Of a stretch of DNA of 64,000 bases, positions 21,867-32,579 are shown in pieces (positions within the stretch are counted from its first letter, which is position 1; each line of letters begins with the position of its first letter). The notes under the pieces are model-generated. The model worked only from the letters and a program-made list of their open reading frames with translations, searched no databases and had not been told where the DNA came from. The translations under genes and the position numbers were made by a program. The stretch is from Pinus tabuliformis (Eukaryota > Streptophyta > Pinopsida > Pinales > Pinaceae), in contig CM062818.1 in the NCBI GenBank assembly GCA_031772625.1, positions 1,676,684,667 to 1,676,748,666 on the forward strand, in the 5' to 3' direction.

Positions 21867-22244
21867 ATGTTTTGGGCATGGGAGGCGAACCCAAATCAAC
21901 GCTCATCAAGAATTTGGATAGATAGGTCTACAGAATATGGTACCCCTTCAGATCCTTGGTCGCGAGTGCATCGAACCGACAAAGGAATTTTCCAATCAAT
22001 AGTAATTGACGGGGCACCATGGAATGATTCCCACCATCGTTCCCTTCTCCCTTCCCTTCTCCCGGATTGTGGAGAAGATACTCAATATGACGGTTATCAT
22101 CCTTCAGTTTTCGATTTTCTTTTGAATACTGTAAATACAGTGGGCTCCGAGGATGGTTCTTATCTCGTGTCAACCTCGTTAAAAAATGAAACAAGGAGTC
22201 ATGAGGATAGTTCTTTTACTGTGTCAACCTCATTAAAAAAATGA
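21861..22244 (+). pseudogene. Truncated Pol N-terminus of element 2
   Basis: In frame after the UAG. The first about 95 codons match the element 1 Pol N-terminal linker (ATG at 21867; EYGTP, GAPWND, HHRSLLP, NTVxSE). Similarity stops near 22147, before any RT motif. The last codons are encoded by two copies of a 54-bp unit with GTGTCAACCTCRTTAAAAAA..TGAAAC, itself another version of the shared-loop hairpin, then TGA at 22242-22244. Confidence 0.75.
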
Positions 22245-22379
22245 AACAAATCCCCTTTTGAAATCTCAAAGTTAAACCTTCATTCCAACCACCGAGTTGA
22301 ATACAATGAAGCTTGGGGGGCATGCACCTCGATTTGCGTTATTATGCTGGGGGCATGCAAACTTATCATCGAGAAGTTT

Positions 22380-22512
22380 TATCGTATAGCTCATGCTCGT
22401 TAAAAAATAAACATAAAATCGAGCAGTTTTATCGTATAGTTCATGCTCGTTAAAAAATAAACATAAGATCGAGCAAGTGTTTCAACCCGTGTTTAAGCTC
22501 GTTAAAAAATGA
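22380..22512 (+). repeat. Tandem shared-loop hairpin units in element 2
   Basis: Three units of about 60 bp: ATCGAG(A/C)A, then TTTTATCGTATAG, then TGCTCGTTAAAAAATRAAC. In units two and three GAGCA/TGCTC and CGAGC/GCTCG can pair. The position matching unit three in element 1 pairs TGAGC with GCTCA, a compensatory C-G to T-A change. Confidence 0.7.
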
Positions 22513-22741
22513 ACTACCTGGTAAATAACCACTGCGAATGTAAATTATCAGCCATTAAAGCCTTGGTCGTGTTTGCACCGTCACCTCCACTTTTCCATTG
22601 GCCGATCATTCACCTCCATTTGATTGTTTACCCATTTTGAGGAACAGCTGCGAAGAGTGATTTCACTAGCCATCCTTGTGACACTGCCGTGATTTGGAAA
22701 TTCCAAAGCTTACCTGGAATCAACTGCTAACACGTTTTATC

Positions 22742-23169
22742 ACTCGTTCCTCAAAATACGAGTCTTCTTTAAGCTCTTTTCATCTGACTCGTAAAATATG
22801 AAAAGATTGCCGAGTTTTGGCCTTCCAGCTAGTTAAAACGACCAGAAGTGCTATCCCTCCTCTAGATTTTAATCTTTTTGGACCTGAGGGATTATTGCAC
22901 AAAAAGATCGAGCGCTTGTTTTGTTCGGCTCGTTAAAACTATCGAAAACTCATCCCTTCTGTATTGTTTTATACTTTTTCAGACTTAAGAGATTAGATGA
23001 CGAAAAAGGAACTTTGGAGTTACCTTTACGTACCTTTTCAGACTCTCTAAAATTGAAAAGGACCGAGTTATCCTTGTCGTTAGACTCGTTAAAAAGCATT
23101 AATAGTGAGAAACTTGTCTTTAGACGAGAACGAGTTTCACTATCGCTAGGCTCGTTAAAACATAGCGAT
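22742..23169 (+). other. 3' hairpin array of element 2
   Basis: Counterparts of the element 1 array in the same order: 22742-22763 ACTCGT/ACGAGT; 22776-22805 CTTTTCA/TGAAAAG; 22815-22847 TTTTGG/CCAGAA with one G-U; 22872-22908 ATCTTTTTG/CAAAAAGAT; 22974-23008 CTTTTTC/GAAAAAG; 23033-23061 CCTTTTCA/TGAAAAGG; 23109-23138 GAAACTTGT/ACGAGTTTC with one G-U; 23142-23169 ATCGCTA/TAGCGAT. The hairpin equivalent to 12015-12040 is reduced to four or five pairs here. TTTTGAGGAAC and GTTCCTCAAAA are also conserved. Confidence 0.8.
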
Positions 23170-24311
23170 GGGTTTGCCCGAAGGGAAAATTATAGAACAA
23201 GCATATGTTATCCTCCTTAAGCTTGACAAAAATAAAGAGGTACTGGTCAGAAATGACTGGGGAAAAATTGGGAAGAAACTCAAGGAACTTTTATTGGTAG
23301 CAAGTCGCTCTTGAACATGACACTTCCACTCCGTGCCTGAGTCGGGTTGGGTTGTTTCATTCACCGGTCACATCACCATGGTCTCGCCATACCATCCATC
23401 TTTGGGGTAAATGCTACCAATCCATCACACAAGTGTCACCGATATGTTCAAGAGAAGTCATTCAGAGAAGTCAACCGTGTCCCATCCACTACCATACATT
23501 ATCCTTCATCCTTTCATGACCGCCACCCTGAACCATATATCATTAGATCGTTTTCACCTCCATCAAAATCATTTTCTCTGTTCCGTGTCACTGATGTGGG
23601 ATACATTAAGGCCCTCCTTTGATGGATCGCTTCTTGTCGACATCAGCTCATTATCCAAGAAGTTGATCTAGGAACACCCCCTTCAGTACTTTGAAGCTTG
23701 CATGCCTCAATGGCAAGTTTGTCACTTCCGGCGACAGGTATACATCAATAACCTTCGACCGAAAGATTTTGCGTCGTGTTCGACGCCAAGTCCTTTATTC
23801 ACACCACGTGAATTGTACTGCAGTACCTTGACGGTCATTATCATTATCGGTGATTCCTCTCGCGCTTGTTAACAGTTTACATCATTGACTGGTAATCAAG
23901 CGATGTCTTTCCATGTTCGACTTCAGAACATTTCTCACATGGATTGAATTGTACTTAGAGTGAAGATTGGACGAGATTGAAGACCTCGGATCTAGTTTCA
24001 TCCATCCGGGCTGCGATATATATTCAGGAAAGATAAAGACATTGACATGTACATCATTGCAGTAGATAATCATCCTACCAAAAGGATGATGATTTCATCA
24101 AAATCATCAGTCTACCATCAGACGATTGTCTGTTCTATGTACAGAAAAATGAATTTATAAAGCTGAGCATGGGAATGCCCACCTCAGCTAGATCATGAAA
24201 GCAGTATGAAAAATAATGTATTGTATTGTATCTTATTACAGGTCTCCTCCTAGCATTAGAAGAACTTCGAATCCTCCTAATAAAGCATTTCACCCGATAA
24301 ACGGCCTCATA
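23170..24311 (+). other. Conserved 3' non-coding region of element 2
   Basis: No coding sequence; collinear with 12264-13400. Near its end: ATCATCC/GGATGAT (24069-24090), GATGATTT/AAATCATC (24088-24108) and CAGACGATTGTCTG (24119-24132). Element 1 has GATAATTT/AAATTATC at the second stem, a compensatory A-T to G-C change. Confidence 0.65.
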
Positions 24312-24325
24312 CTTTAGGGGGCAAT
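24312..24325 (+). promoter_or_regulatory. Polypurine tract of element 2
   Basis: CTTTAGGGGGCAAT immediately before TGTTATAG. Confidence 0.75.
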
Positions 24326-25372
24326 TGTTATAGACATTTTTGTGCCTTACAGCATTGAGCATGAAATGTCCATAATCCAAGGGATCCAAAGTTGCTAAAT
24401 GAGTTGTTCCTACCCCTAAAGGAACAAGGTCAACCAATGACAGCTTCTCCCAGAAGTTCTCCACCAAAAACCATTCAGAAACAGTCAATTCAGGATCAAT
24501 TCAGAGGCTCCACTAGCTGTCTGGGCTGAAATGCAGAGGTTACACTGGCTACTTGCACTGCAACGCAGGTAGAAGCACTACCAGGGTGCGCTGAGCATGA
24601 AGTGACAAATGGCAAGTTCATTCAACGAGGTTTAAAGACCCTGGAAGCTTCCAGCATCTTCCTCAATGACACTTGCCTCAGTGAATTCGACCAAGTGATG
24701 AGTAAGAGGTTCTCAACGTCCAAGTGGAAGCAAGAACTAACAGAGAGAAGCCACAAGTCAAAACATGAGCTGACTCATCCTCTCTGCTCACATCTATATA
24801 TGGATCTCTCACCCAGAGGTTCTAGAGGCTGGAATTTTGTACTTTGCAGAGAATTGTTGTTGGTTTGAGATTGAGATTAGTACATTGGGTGATTTATGCT
24901 TTGTTGGAGGAGAGGAAGGGATTCTTTTGCTGGGAGGTAGATGCTGGATCGGGACTCACTTGGTTGTATCTCCTCTTGAACCTTGTTTATCATATCAATA
25001 AAGCTGCTTGAGTTTCTCCTATATGCTTGTATTTCAATGATGTTTTGTTATATTTGCATATTTAGTTTACATCTGATCCTAAACTAGTTATGAATGTGAA
25101 TCTATGTCTTTCATGTAGTTTTCCTCTCTTTTGATCTTGCAGGAACTGTGTGAAGCTGGACCAGTGAAAGAGCAGGCAGCGGGAAGCGAACGAAAGAGAG
25201 AGTGATTGGATCGACAAACTAGCGGAAGACACCGGTTAGTTAGACCCTTCTTTCTCTATTTGCATCTCATAAAGAAGAATAATCAGATAGCTTTCCTTGT
25301 TTGTTGCTAAGGCACTATCACCTCTTAGAGTGGGATAGGGGCATTCGGTATTGGATACTTTTCCCAACAACA
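24326..25372 (+). repeat. Element 2 3' LTR, 1,047 bp
   Basis: Same length as the 5' copy with about 37 visible substitutions. Motifs CTGGGCTG, TTGCACTG and GTGCGCTG start at 24521, 24553 and 24586. TATA box begins at 24795 and AATAAA is at 24997-25002. Confidence 0.95.
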
Positions 25373-25377
25373 AAAAG
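25373..25377. repeat. Target site duplication of element 2, right copy
   Basis: AAAAG, identical to 15480-15484. Confidence 0.9.
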
Positions 25378-26665
25378 GAGTACCACAAGGCTATCAGTAG
25401 GTGTCTTGGCCTCAGTTCCTCCCTTTGGGATCATGATTTGAGGAAGGGACCTTGATGCAACCCCAAAAACACAGATTTCTAGCTCTTGCATGAGCTTTAG
25501 AGTTTACTGTATTTAAGTTAGCATTTGATCAGTTTTGCAACGTAGGATTTCATTTCCATCTATTCTATCTTCATTCTTGTAGTCGATCTCATTCCTTTCA
25601 GCAACTTTCCTCATGTATAATGTAGGTAGTTAGTTCATTAATTATGCTTTTCTAGCTTACGAGAATGCTTCTTGTTCACATTGATTTTTGGAAATTATAC
25701 ATGTTTTATGCAGAGAAAGTGCTTCAAGAGTAGACAAAGACTTCATAGCCAGTAACAACCTTCCACTTCATCCACCATATTCATTTCTTGTTTTCACCAT
25801 TGCCTTCACTAGTTATCATCATTTTACATAGAAATTCTTCCAAGCACATTCAACGAATCCAACCATCTTCTATCCTTGTTGTTGACTTTTGAGTGATCCT
25901 AGACCTTTCCTCATTTCATTCCACTCATCTACCACCTTCCATAAGCCTTCCATCACATCCAACACCTATAATTTTTCTCTCGGCTGTATCCAGTAGGATT
26001 ACAAGGAATCTTGTAGGTTTCTAGTACATCCTGTAGGTTTTCCTGAAATGCCCTGTTTTAAGGCTGAATTGAGAGAAAACCTCTAGGAAGTCACCAAACG
26101 TCTCCCAAGGGTCTCCCACACCTTCTAACCATCTCCTAACCCTTCCAACAATCCTTCAACATCCTTAATTCACCTGCCACATCACCAAAAGAAATTAGTT
26201 TGCATACTCGATTTTGCATGAAAAGACAAAAATACAACAACAGAGTTATTTTAGTCCCTTTACTTGCACATTAGTGGTGTTTGCTGCTTTTTACTTCCAC
26301 TCTTAGATAATATCATTTGGTTCGTGTTAATTTAGCATTATTGCAAAGCATAGTTTTTTGGCAGTTAATTAGGAAATAGTGTGATTTATCATTGAAATTC
26401 AATCTTTTTCTTTATTGCAGTAGAGTAGCTCCAGATTAAAGTAGATTTCCCTTTCTTCCATCAAGAAACCAAGTTTCTTCTCACTCCATAGAAGTCTGAC
26501 TTGAAAACCCCAGCGGTCTCTCGCTAGGTGAATCGTGACAAAATGCAGAACCATCACTTTTACTTGTGTATATAGCATTGTCACCTCCAAGTTTGTAGGA
26601 ACCCTAGGTTAATAATGTAAAGCTGGTAGCCTAGGAGTTGCAGCATTGTTGCTACAATAATGGCA
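25378..26665. other. Unidentified insertion in the copia sequence, right part
   Basis: Non-coding; continues the sequence interrupted at 15479. No protein domain or repeat array recognised. It ends at the CTCATAA that also occurs at 14696-14702. Confidence 0.4.
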
Positions 26666-26672
26666 CTCATAA

Positions 26673-29240
26673 ACTGGTAAGAAACCATCTCTTTCACATC
26701 TAAGGGTATTTGGATGTGATGCATATGTACATGTTCCAAAGGATAAAATAACAAAGTTGGATAGTAAATCTGAAAAGTGCATCTTTATTGGGTATAAGGA
26801 TGGTTTAAAGGGTTATAAACATTGGAACCCAGTAATAAGGAAGGTTGTGTACAACCAATATGTGGTGTTCAGAGAGGTGAAAGATGTTATTAAACATGAA
26901 GTCAATCCAAAGGAACCTCAGAAGATAGAGTTTGAGCTAAAGGATGAAGAATCAAACTATACAGCATAAGAGGAATTAGAAGATGAAAAGCCACAAAGAC
27001 CTGTTGTGAGAATATCAGTTCGAGAAAGAAGGCAGCCAGAAAATTATAGTCCATCTACTTTCTCTTCAAATTTTTCTTATATATTACTCATGATGATCCC
27101 AAAGCTATGAAGGAAGCAGTAGATTCAGAGGATAGAAAACTCTCGAAAGAGGCCATGGCTGATTAAATGGAATCTTTGCACAAAAATGAGGTTTGGGATC
27201 TCATGGAATTGTCAGCTGGAAGGAAACCCATTGGCAACAAATGGGTGTTCAAATAATAAGACAAATGCAGAAGGAAAGGTGGAGAAATACAAAGCTCGAT
27301 TGGTAGAAAAAAGTTATTCCCAGGTGTAGGGAATTGATTTTGGTGATATTTGTTCTCCTATTGCCAAGGTAGCTTCTATTAGATTACTTTTATCTGTTGC
27401 TATTGATTTTCATTTTGAGGTAGAACAGATGGATGTGAAGACAATATTTCTTCACAAGGATCTAGAAGAGGAGATCTACATGAAGCAACCTGAAGGCTTT
27501 GTAGTGATGGGTAAGAAAGAACTGGTATGCAAGTTAAAGAAGTCTCTGTATGGGTTAAAATAGCCACTAACAATGTGGTATCAGAAATTTGATACATTTA
27601 TACAAGTACTTGGCTTCACCAGAAGAAAAGCATATGATTGTGTGTATTTTAAATTTATTGGTGACATGTTATTTATCTAGTCTTGTATGTAGATGATATG
27701 TTGCTCGTTGGAAATGACAAAGAAATTATCCAGGATTTGAAGACCCAATTTTCCTCCAAATTCGACATGAAATATATTGGTGCTGCAAACTATATTTTGG
27801 GCATGGAAATTAAAAGAGACCAGGCAAAGAAGAAGCTTTGGTTAAACCAGAGGAAGTATGTTGAGAATATACAATAGAGGTTTAATATGCAAGATAATAA
27901 ATCGGTGAAGGTTCCTATTCCTGCAGGTGTAAAGTTATTTGTTGAACAGTGTTCCAAGACATAAGAAGAGGAAGACGACATGTCCTTCATTCCATATGCA
28001 AGTGTAGTCGGTAGCCTAATGTATGTGATGGTCTGTACTAGACCCGACATTGCACATGCAGTGGGAGTATTGAGCAGGTTTTTGTCAAAACCATGGAAGC
28101 AGAATTGGAGAGCAATGAAGTGGGTTTTTAGGTATTTGCATGGCACTAATAATTATGGTTTGTGCTACCAAGGAATACCAGGATTCGATAGTGTTTTAGA
28201 TATCTGTGGCTTTGTTGATGTAGACTGGGCTGCAAATTTGCATCAAAGAAGATCTACAAGTGGGTAAGTGTTTAACCTATTTGAAGGTGCAGTCAGTTGG
28301 ATGAGTAAGAAAAAAAATCTGTAGTGGCACTATCAACTATAGAATCAGAATACATGGTAGCCACTCATGCAAGCAAGGAAGTAGTTTGGTTATAAAAATT
28401 GTGTTCAACTATGGGGTTAGTATAGGGAGCTATAAGGATAGACTGTGAAAACCACAATGCAATTTTCTTGGTAAAGAACCCTACTTACCATTCAAAGACA
28501 AAGCACATTGATGTTCAGTATCACTTTATGAGGGATATGATAGATTGTTCCAAGACACAAGAAGAGGAAGAGGACATGTCCTTCGTTCCATATACAAGTG
28601 TAGTCGGTAGCCTAATGTATGTGATGGTCTATACTAGACCTAACATTGCACATGCAGTGGGAGTATTGAGCAGGCTTATGTCAAAACCATGGAAGCAGAA
28701 TTGGAGAGTAGTGAAGCGGTTTTTCAGGTATTTGCGTGGCATTAATAATGATGGTTTTTGCTACCAAGGAAGACTAGGATTGGATAGTGTTTTAGATGTT
28801 CGTGGCTTTGCTCATGCAGACTGGGTTGGAGATTTGCATCAAAGAATATCTACAAGTGGGTATGTGTTTAACCTATTTTGAGGTGAAGTCAGTTGGATGA
28901 GTAGGAAAAACTTTGTAGTGGCACTATCGACTATAGAGGCAAAATACATGGCAGCCACTCATGCAAGCAAGGAAGCAGTTTGGTAGTAGAGATTGTGTTC
29001 AACTATGGGGTTAGTACACGGAGCTATAAGGATAGACTATGAAAACCAAAATGTGATTTTCTTGGTAAAGAACCTTGCTTACCATTCAAAGACAAAGCAC
29101 ATTGATGTTCAGTATCACTTTATGAGGGATATGATAGAAGACAAAAATGTGTTGCTAGTAAAGGTAGACACTTTGAAGAATATTTCAAATTCATTGACAA
29201 AATATGTGAGCTATGATAATTTCTCTTTGTGTAGATAAAA
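26673..29240 (+). pseudogene. Ty1/copia pol remnant: integrase end, RT, RNase H
   Basis: Starts TGKKPSLSHLRVFGC and continues through the integrase C-terminus (CIFIGYKDGLKGYKHWNP). A degraded RT region follows: KARLVEKSYSQ, QMDVKTIFLH, EEEIYMKQPEGF, then YVDDMLLVG near 27690 as catalytic motif. The copia-type connection and RNase H region (SVVGSLMYVM, RPDIAHAVG, YHSKTKHIDVQYHF) ends near 29238. There are many stops and frame changes, e.g. TAA 26968-26970, TAG at 27561-27563 after SLYGLK and TAG near 27876. The RNase H part is present twice in tandem. Confidence 0.88.
27951..29142 (+). repeat. Tandem duplication of the copia RNase H region, 596 bp x 2
   Basis: 27951-28546 and 28547-29142 both start GTTCCAAGAC and end GGGATATGATAGA. 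The copies carry different substitutions and stops, so the duplication is not very recent. Confidence 0.85.
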
Positions 29241-29306
29241 AATGGGCATTACAGGGCTAGATAAATGACTAAGCTCTCATGTGGCCCCCTGTGGAAAGAA
29301 AACAAC

Positions 29307-29317
29307 AAGTGGGAGAA
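29307..29317 (+). promoter_or_regulatory. Copia polypurine tract
   Basis: AAGTGGGAGAA, the typical copia form, directly before TGTAGGGTTGTG. Confidence 0.7.
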
Positions 29318-29720
29318 TGTAGGGTTGTGTTATAATCTTTCCACGACTAGCCCACCTAGTTAGCGGGGGGGTGGAGGGGGGCAAAGCCCTCCTTTCGTTG
29401 CACCGATTGTGGAGCAGGGCAGTCAATGGGGTTTTGAGGTGGGCAGTTAGCCCCCTTCTACTGGGTCTAGGGCAATGCCATGGGGAAAATTTTTTGGACC
29501 CTATATTAGGTGGGTGGACCTACCTATGGTTTTGTGCATGGCTTTTGCACATGGTTTTGGGCGCAATGCTTTTCATTCCATGGTATTGGATGCTTTAGCA
29601 TGTACTGATATGTATTGTAGCATTAAAAGGAAAATAATGAAAAATCAAGCTGGTAGTCCCAGTTTTTGGATCTAGGGGAAAATCTATATGTATATATGTT
29701 TTATGTGTTATTCTCTTGCT
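29318..29720 (+). repeat. Probable 3' LTR of the copia element, right end uncertain
   Basis: Starts TGTAGGGTTGTGTTATAATC after the polypurine tract. The first 100 bp are G/C-rich. The 5' LTR is outside the window, so the end was set only by where the minus-strand coding of the next remnant begins (29740). Confidence 0.5.
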
Positions 29721-29739
29721 ATCATTATTTTCTGTGTTT

Positions 29740-31000
29740 TAGAATTCGTATGAAGGTGATTTACGTATGGGGTTAAAACCTAAAGACACGAATGTCTTCC
29801 CTAGTGGTTCTTTAGGGCTAGAATCCATCATCGCTTCTTGAATCTGTTCCTTAGCCAACACTGATCCTTGTGTATCGGCGATGATGCCCATGTTTCCAAA
29901 CTTCTTTTTCTATGCAATGACGGACGTCGGCACTTGAGTGACTGCCTCAACCAGTGAATCGAATCTTGTACCAACAAATTTTAAAACTGGAGGAAAAAAA
30001 ATTTCCTCCTTCGAGCACCGAGGAGTCCGATATTTCCTCACCCCTCTTGGTAGATTTGTAGGAATGGAAGATTTAATAACATTTTCTCTCATTTATAACC
30101 GGACTGTACTCCCTAAGTCATGCCCCTCAGCTTCTACATTTTTTGTTTGGGTCAAGTCTCCTTGTGGTTCCTGAAGAACCATGTCAAGTGTAGGTTATTT
30201 TTCTTTTACCGATGCTAGGGTTTCTTCTGTTAGTGGTGTTGATTCATGTGTGACAATACCACTTACATTTTCTACTTTGGACCCCATGTTTTCTTGGATG
30301 GGTCATGTTGGTTCTTGTGTAACAACACCACTTACACTCGCTTCTTCAGACCTCAAATTTTCTTGGACGGGTGGTGTTGGTTCTTGTGAAATAGCACCAC
30401 CTGAACTCTCTTCTTTAGGCCTCAGGTTTATTTGTTCGAGTGATCATGGTGGTATTTCTCCAAAAATATTATCAACTAATGTTGAAGCAACATCAACCAT
30501 GTCCTCAATTTCCATCCTTTCCACTTCAACTGAGCCAACATGCAATGTTGGTTCTTGTGGGGAAGAATCGGATGTAACATCTTCCATCTTGACTGAGTTA
30601 ATGGGTGATGTTGGTTCTTATGGGACAACATCGGCCGTGAAATCTTCCATCTCAACTCATCCAACTGGTGATGCTAGTTCTTGTGGAGCAGCATCAATTG
30701 TGGTGTCTTCCATTTTGACCAAGTCAAAAGGTTATGTTGGTTCTTATCGAGTAGCATCGGCTACGACGTCCTCCAATTCAGATGAACCCTCGTCATCCTC
30801 CGCCTCTGTACGTATAATGCCCTCCAGTTCTACTTCCAACAATTCAACAAACTGTGGCTAAGAAATAGGAGTTTGAGCCAATGCTTGAATTACCAATAAC
30901 CGGACCAACCCCTAATTCGTGAGGACTGTTAATACTTGTCAAGAGAAATGTGCAGATTGCGCCATAAGTTGAAGACTTTTCTAGAGGAAGAAAGGAATAT
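29740..31000 (-). pseudogene. Minus-strand remnant of element-3-type ORF3, acidic QEPT-repeat part
   Basis: Reading the minus strand in one frame from about 30858 down gives an acidic protein with recurring QEPT segments (VVTQEPT, SSPQEPT, AISQEPT) broken by stop codons. VVTQEPT is identical to the repeat of ORF3 in element 3. The 226-codon open frame on the plus strand at 30181-30861 is the antisense shadow of these repeats. Decayed; no function expected. Confidence 0.7.
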
Positions 31001-31420
31001 TAAGTTAATGAATTTGCATGTGTTGGAACCGAAGGGTCTCTAATAGTTTAAAATGATACTTGAACATCATTGTAAAATGTCCTTGGCAGGTAATGTATCT
31101 TAACACGAAGTATGCAACTTCACCCCGAGGATAAGGTAATGACGTACGCTCATACCCTCTTCCTTTTTGAATTTATGTTTCTCCAACTTGTAAAAATATT
31201 TCTGGGAACTACGTCAAGGGAGCCTTCCGCAAAAACCATTTCTTCCCTTTTTTGGTTGTTGACTCACAGTTGAGATGGATTCCTTTGTGACAGGGATATT
31301 GAGACCTCGAACTTTGGAATGATCTTTTTCAAGGTTAAACACAAATTCAGCTGTAACAGTCTCGTCACAATCCCTCAAAAATATATGTCCCATCCTACAT
31401 TTACAAACACCTACCATACA
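31000..31420 (-). pseudogene. Minus-strand remnant of element-3-type ORF3, N-terminal domain
   Basis: Minus-strand frames show EFVFNLEKDHSKVRGLNIPVT, like EFACNLTEGFSVVQGVQIPVT in element 3, then a YFYKLEK...VRHYL segment, and in a shifted frame TCQGHF..FKYHFKLLETLR, like TCEGRY..YQHDFVLLNHLR. Order and orientation match element 3. Confidence 0.7.
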
Positions 31421-31997
31421 TCTGCATTATTGTGGACCAAAATTGTGCTCTCTAGTTCACGTCTCACAGCCGCTCCACCCATTCCGCTATAGCTCAGTGG
31501 AAACACTTGAGAGTAGCAGATTTCTCATTAGGATGGAGTATTGGTAGGTAATTTTTGAAGAAAGGCATAAGAAATGGTGGTAGCGGGTTGTACAAATGGC
31601 GATTTTTATAAAGATGTAAAAAATCCATGGTAGGTTATGGAAATAATGGGGGGGGCATCATGGTACTTACTCCACAAACTCCAAAAGGACCGGTTTGTTA
31701 AATCTAATATCTATTGATAAATGTGCAGAGTAAAGAATCGTAGAGTGGACATTGGAGAAGGTTTTTTTATGATGATGTTGATGAATCATTGTTGAAATTG
31801 ATTACGCCACTATTTTTAAATATAGTTCTACCTCCTCCCGAAGCACTTACCTGGTGGAGCGACAACATAAAGGAGTAACTGCATTGGTGGTGTAATGGCA
31901 TATGAGGAGTTACAACATCAGGTACTTAGAAAATTTTCTTGCCTCCATAGGATTTAAATACCAGTGATAGTACCTGCAAAAAAAATATTGAGTCGAA

Positions 31998-32005
31998 AGA
32001 ATATA

Positions 32006-32098
<93 letters not shown>

Positions 32099-32107
32099 TT
32101 TATATTT
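31998..32107. repeat. (TA)n microsatellite
   Basis: About 90 bp of alternating TA from 32005, ending in interrupted TTTATATA. It splits the minus-strand remnant between integrase end and ORF3. Confidence 0.95.
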
Positions 32108-32108
32108 T

Positions 32109-32570
32109 TTATAAACCAGAGGACGCAGAGGAGTTATTATTTGCACTAACAACCTTCAAACCAGATTTATCATAGAGATGTTTGATGAAGGCATCTTTAG
32201 AGCCCAAACGATGATACAGTCTGAGACAATGTCCATTTACAATAAAATAAGCATGTGTATCATCAATCGTGACAATTCTGACAATTCCATTATCAAATAC
32301 CTCATCAATCTCATAAGGCCCCATCCAATGAGAGCAAAGACTCCCCTTAAAGTCTTTAAAATGAGAATCATATAGTAATGCCCAATCCCCTTTATGAAAC
32401 ACCTTATTCTTAATAAATTTATCATGCAATTTTGTTATTTGCTGCTAAATCGCAGTAGTTCTCTAGACAACCATTAAACGAATTTCATCTAGTTCATTTA
32501 CTTGTTCCAGTTGGTGTTTCTAAGCTTCCGAAAGTTCCAATCCTACTTCGAGAGTTGTTGTAGCATAGAT
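32109..32570 (-). pseudogene. Minus-strand Ty3/gypsy integrase C-terminus, element-3 type
   Basis: Minus-strand translation gives QLEQVNELDEIRL, then HDKFIKNKVFHKGDWALLYD and WMGPYEIDEVFDNG, matching element 3 integrase (QLQELDEKRL, HDKTIKQKQFQKGNWAILYD, WLGPYEVDDVFPNG). Two stops interrupt the upstream part. With the two preceding entries this defines one inverted, 5'-truncated relative of element 3. Confidence 0.85.
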
Positions 32571-32579
32571 ATTATAGCT

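Larger units (their letters stand above)
15485..25372 (+). mobile_element. Element 2: non-autonomous relative of element 1, complete
   Basis: 9,888 bp with two 1,047-bp LTRs, TGTTATAG start, CCAACAACA end, and a perfect 5-bp target duplication. The body holds primer site, leader, Gag-protease, the UAG-CAA-UCA site and about 95 codons of recognisable Pol N-terminus, then goes straight into the 3' hairpin region. RT, both RNase H genes, integrase and the antisense gene are absent, about 5.3 kb compared with element 1 (roughly 6200-11510 missing). The LTRs differ by about 3-4% by eye, so this insertion is older than element 1. It must have moved, or been packaged, with Pol supplied in trans, unless the deletion followed insertion. 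Confidence 0.93.

Noticed and set aside
14703..26665. The gap between copia pieces as an intron
   Set aside because: It contains a complete LTR retrotransposon and no matching splice sites at the coding borders.
30181..30861. Long plus-strand open frame with GSC/SS-rich repeats as a gene
   Set aside because: The minus strand of the same region encodes the QEPT repeats known from ORF3 of element 3; the plus frame is its shadow.
31480..31530. TATAGCTCAGTGG resembling a tRNA A-box
   Set aside because: No B-box, acceptor stem or anticodon arm follows in either direction.
31910..32152. Open frames of alternating Ile/Tyr on both strands
   Set aside because: Produced by the (TA)n microsatellite.
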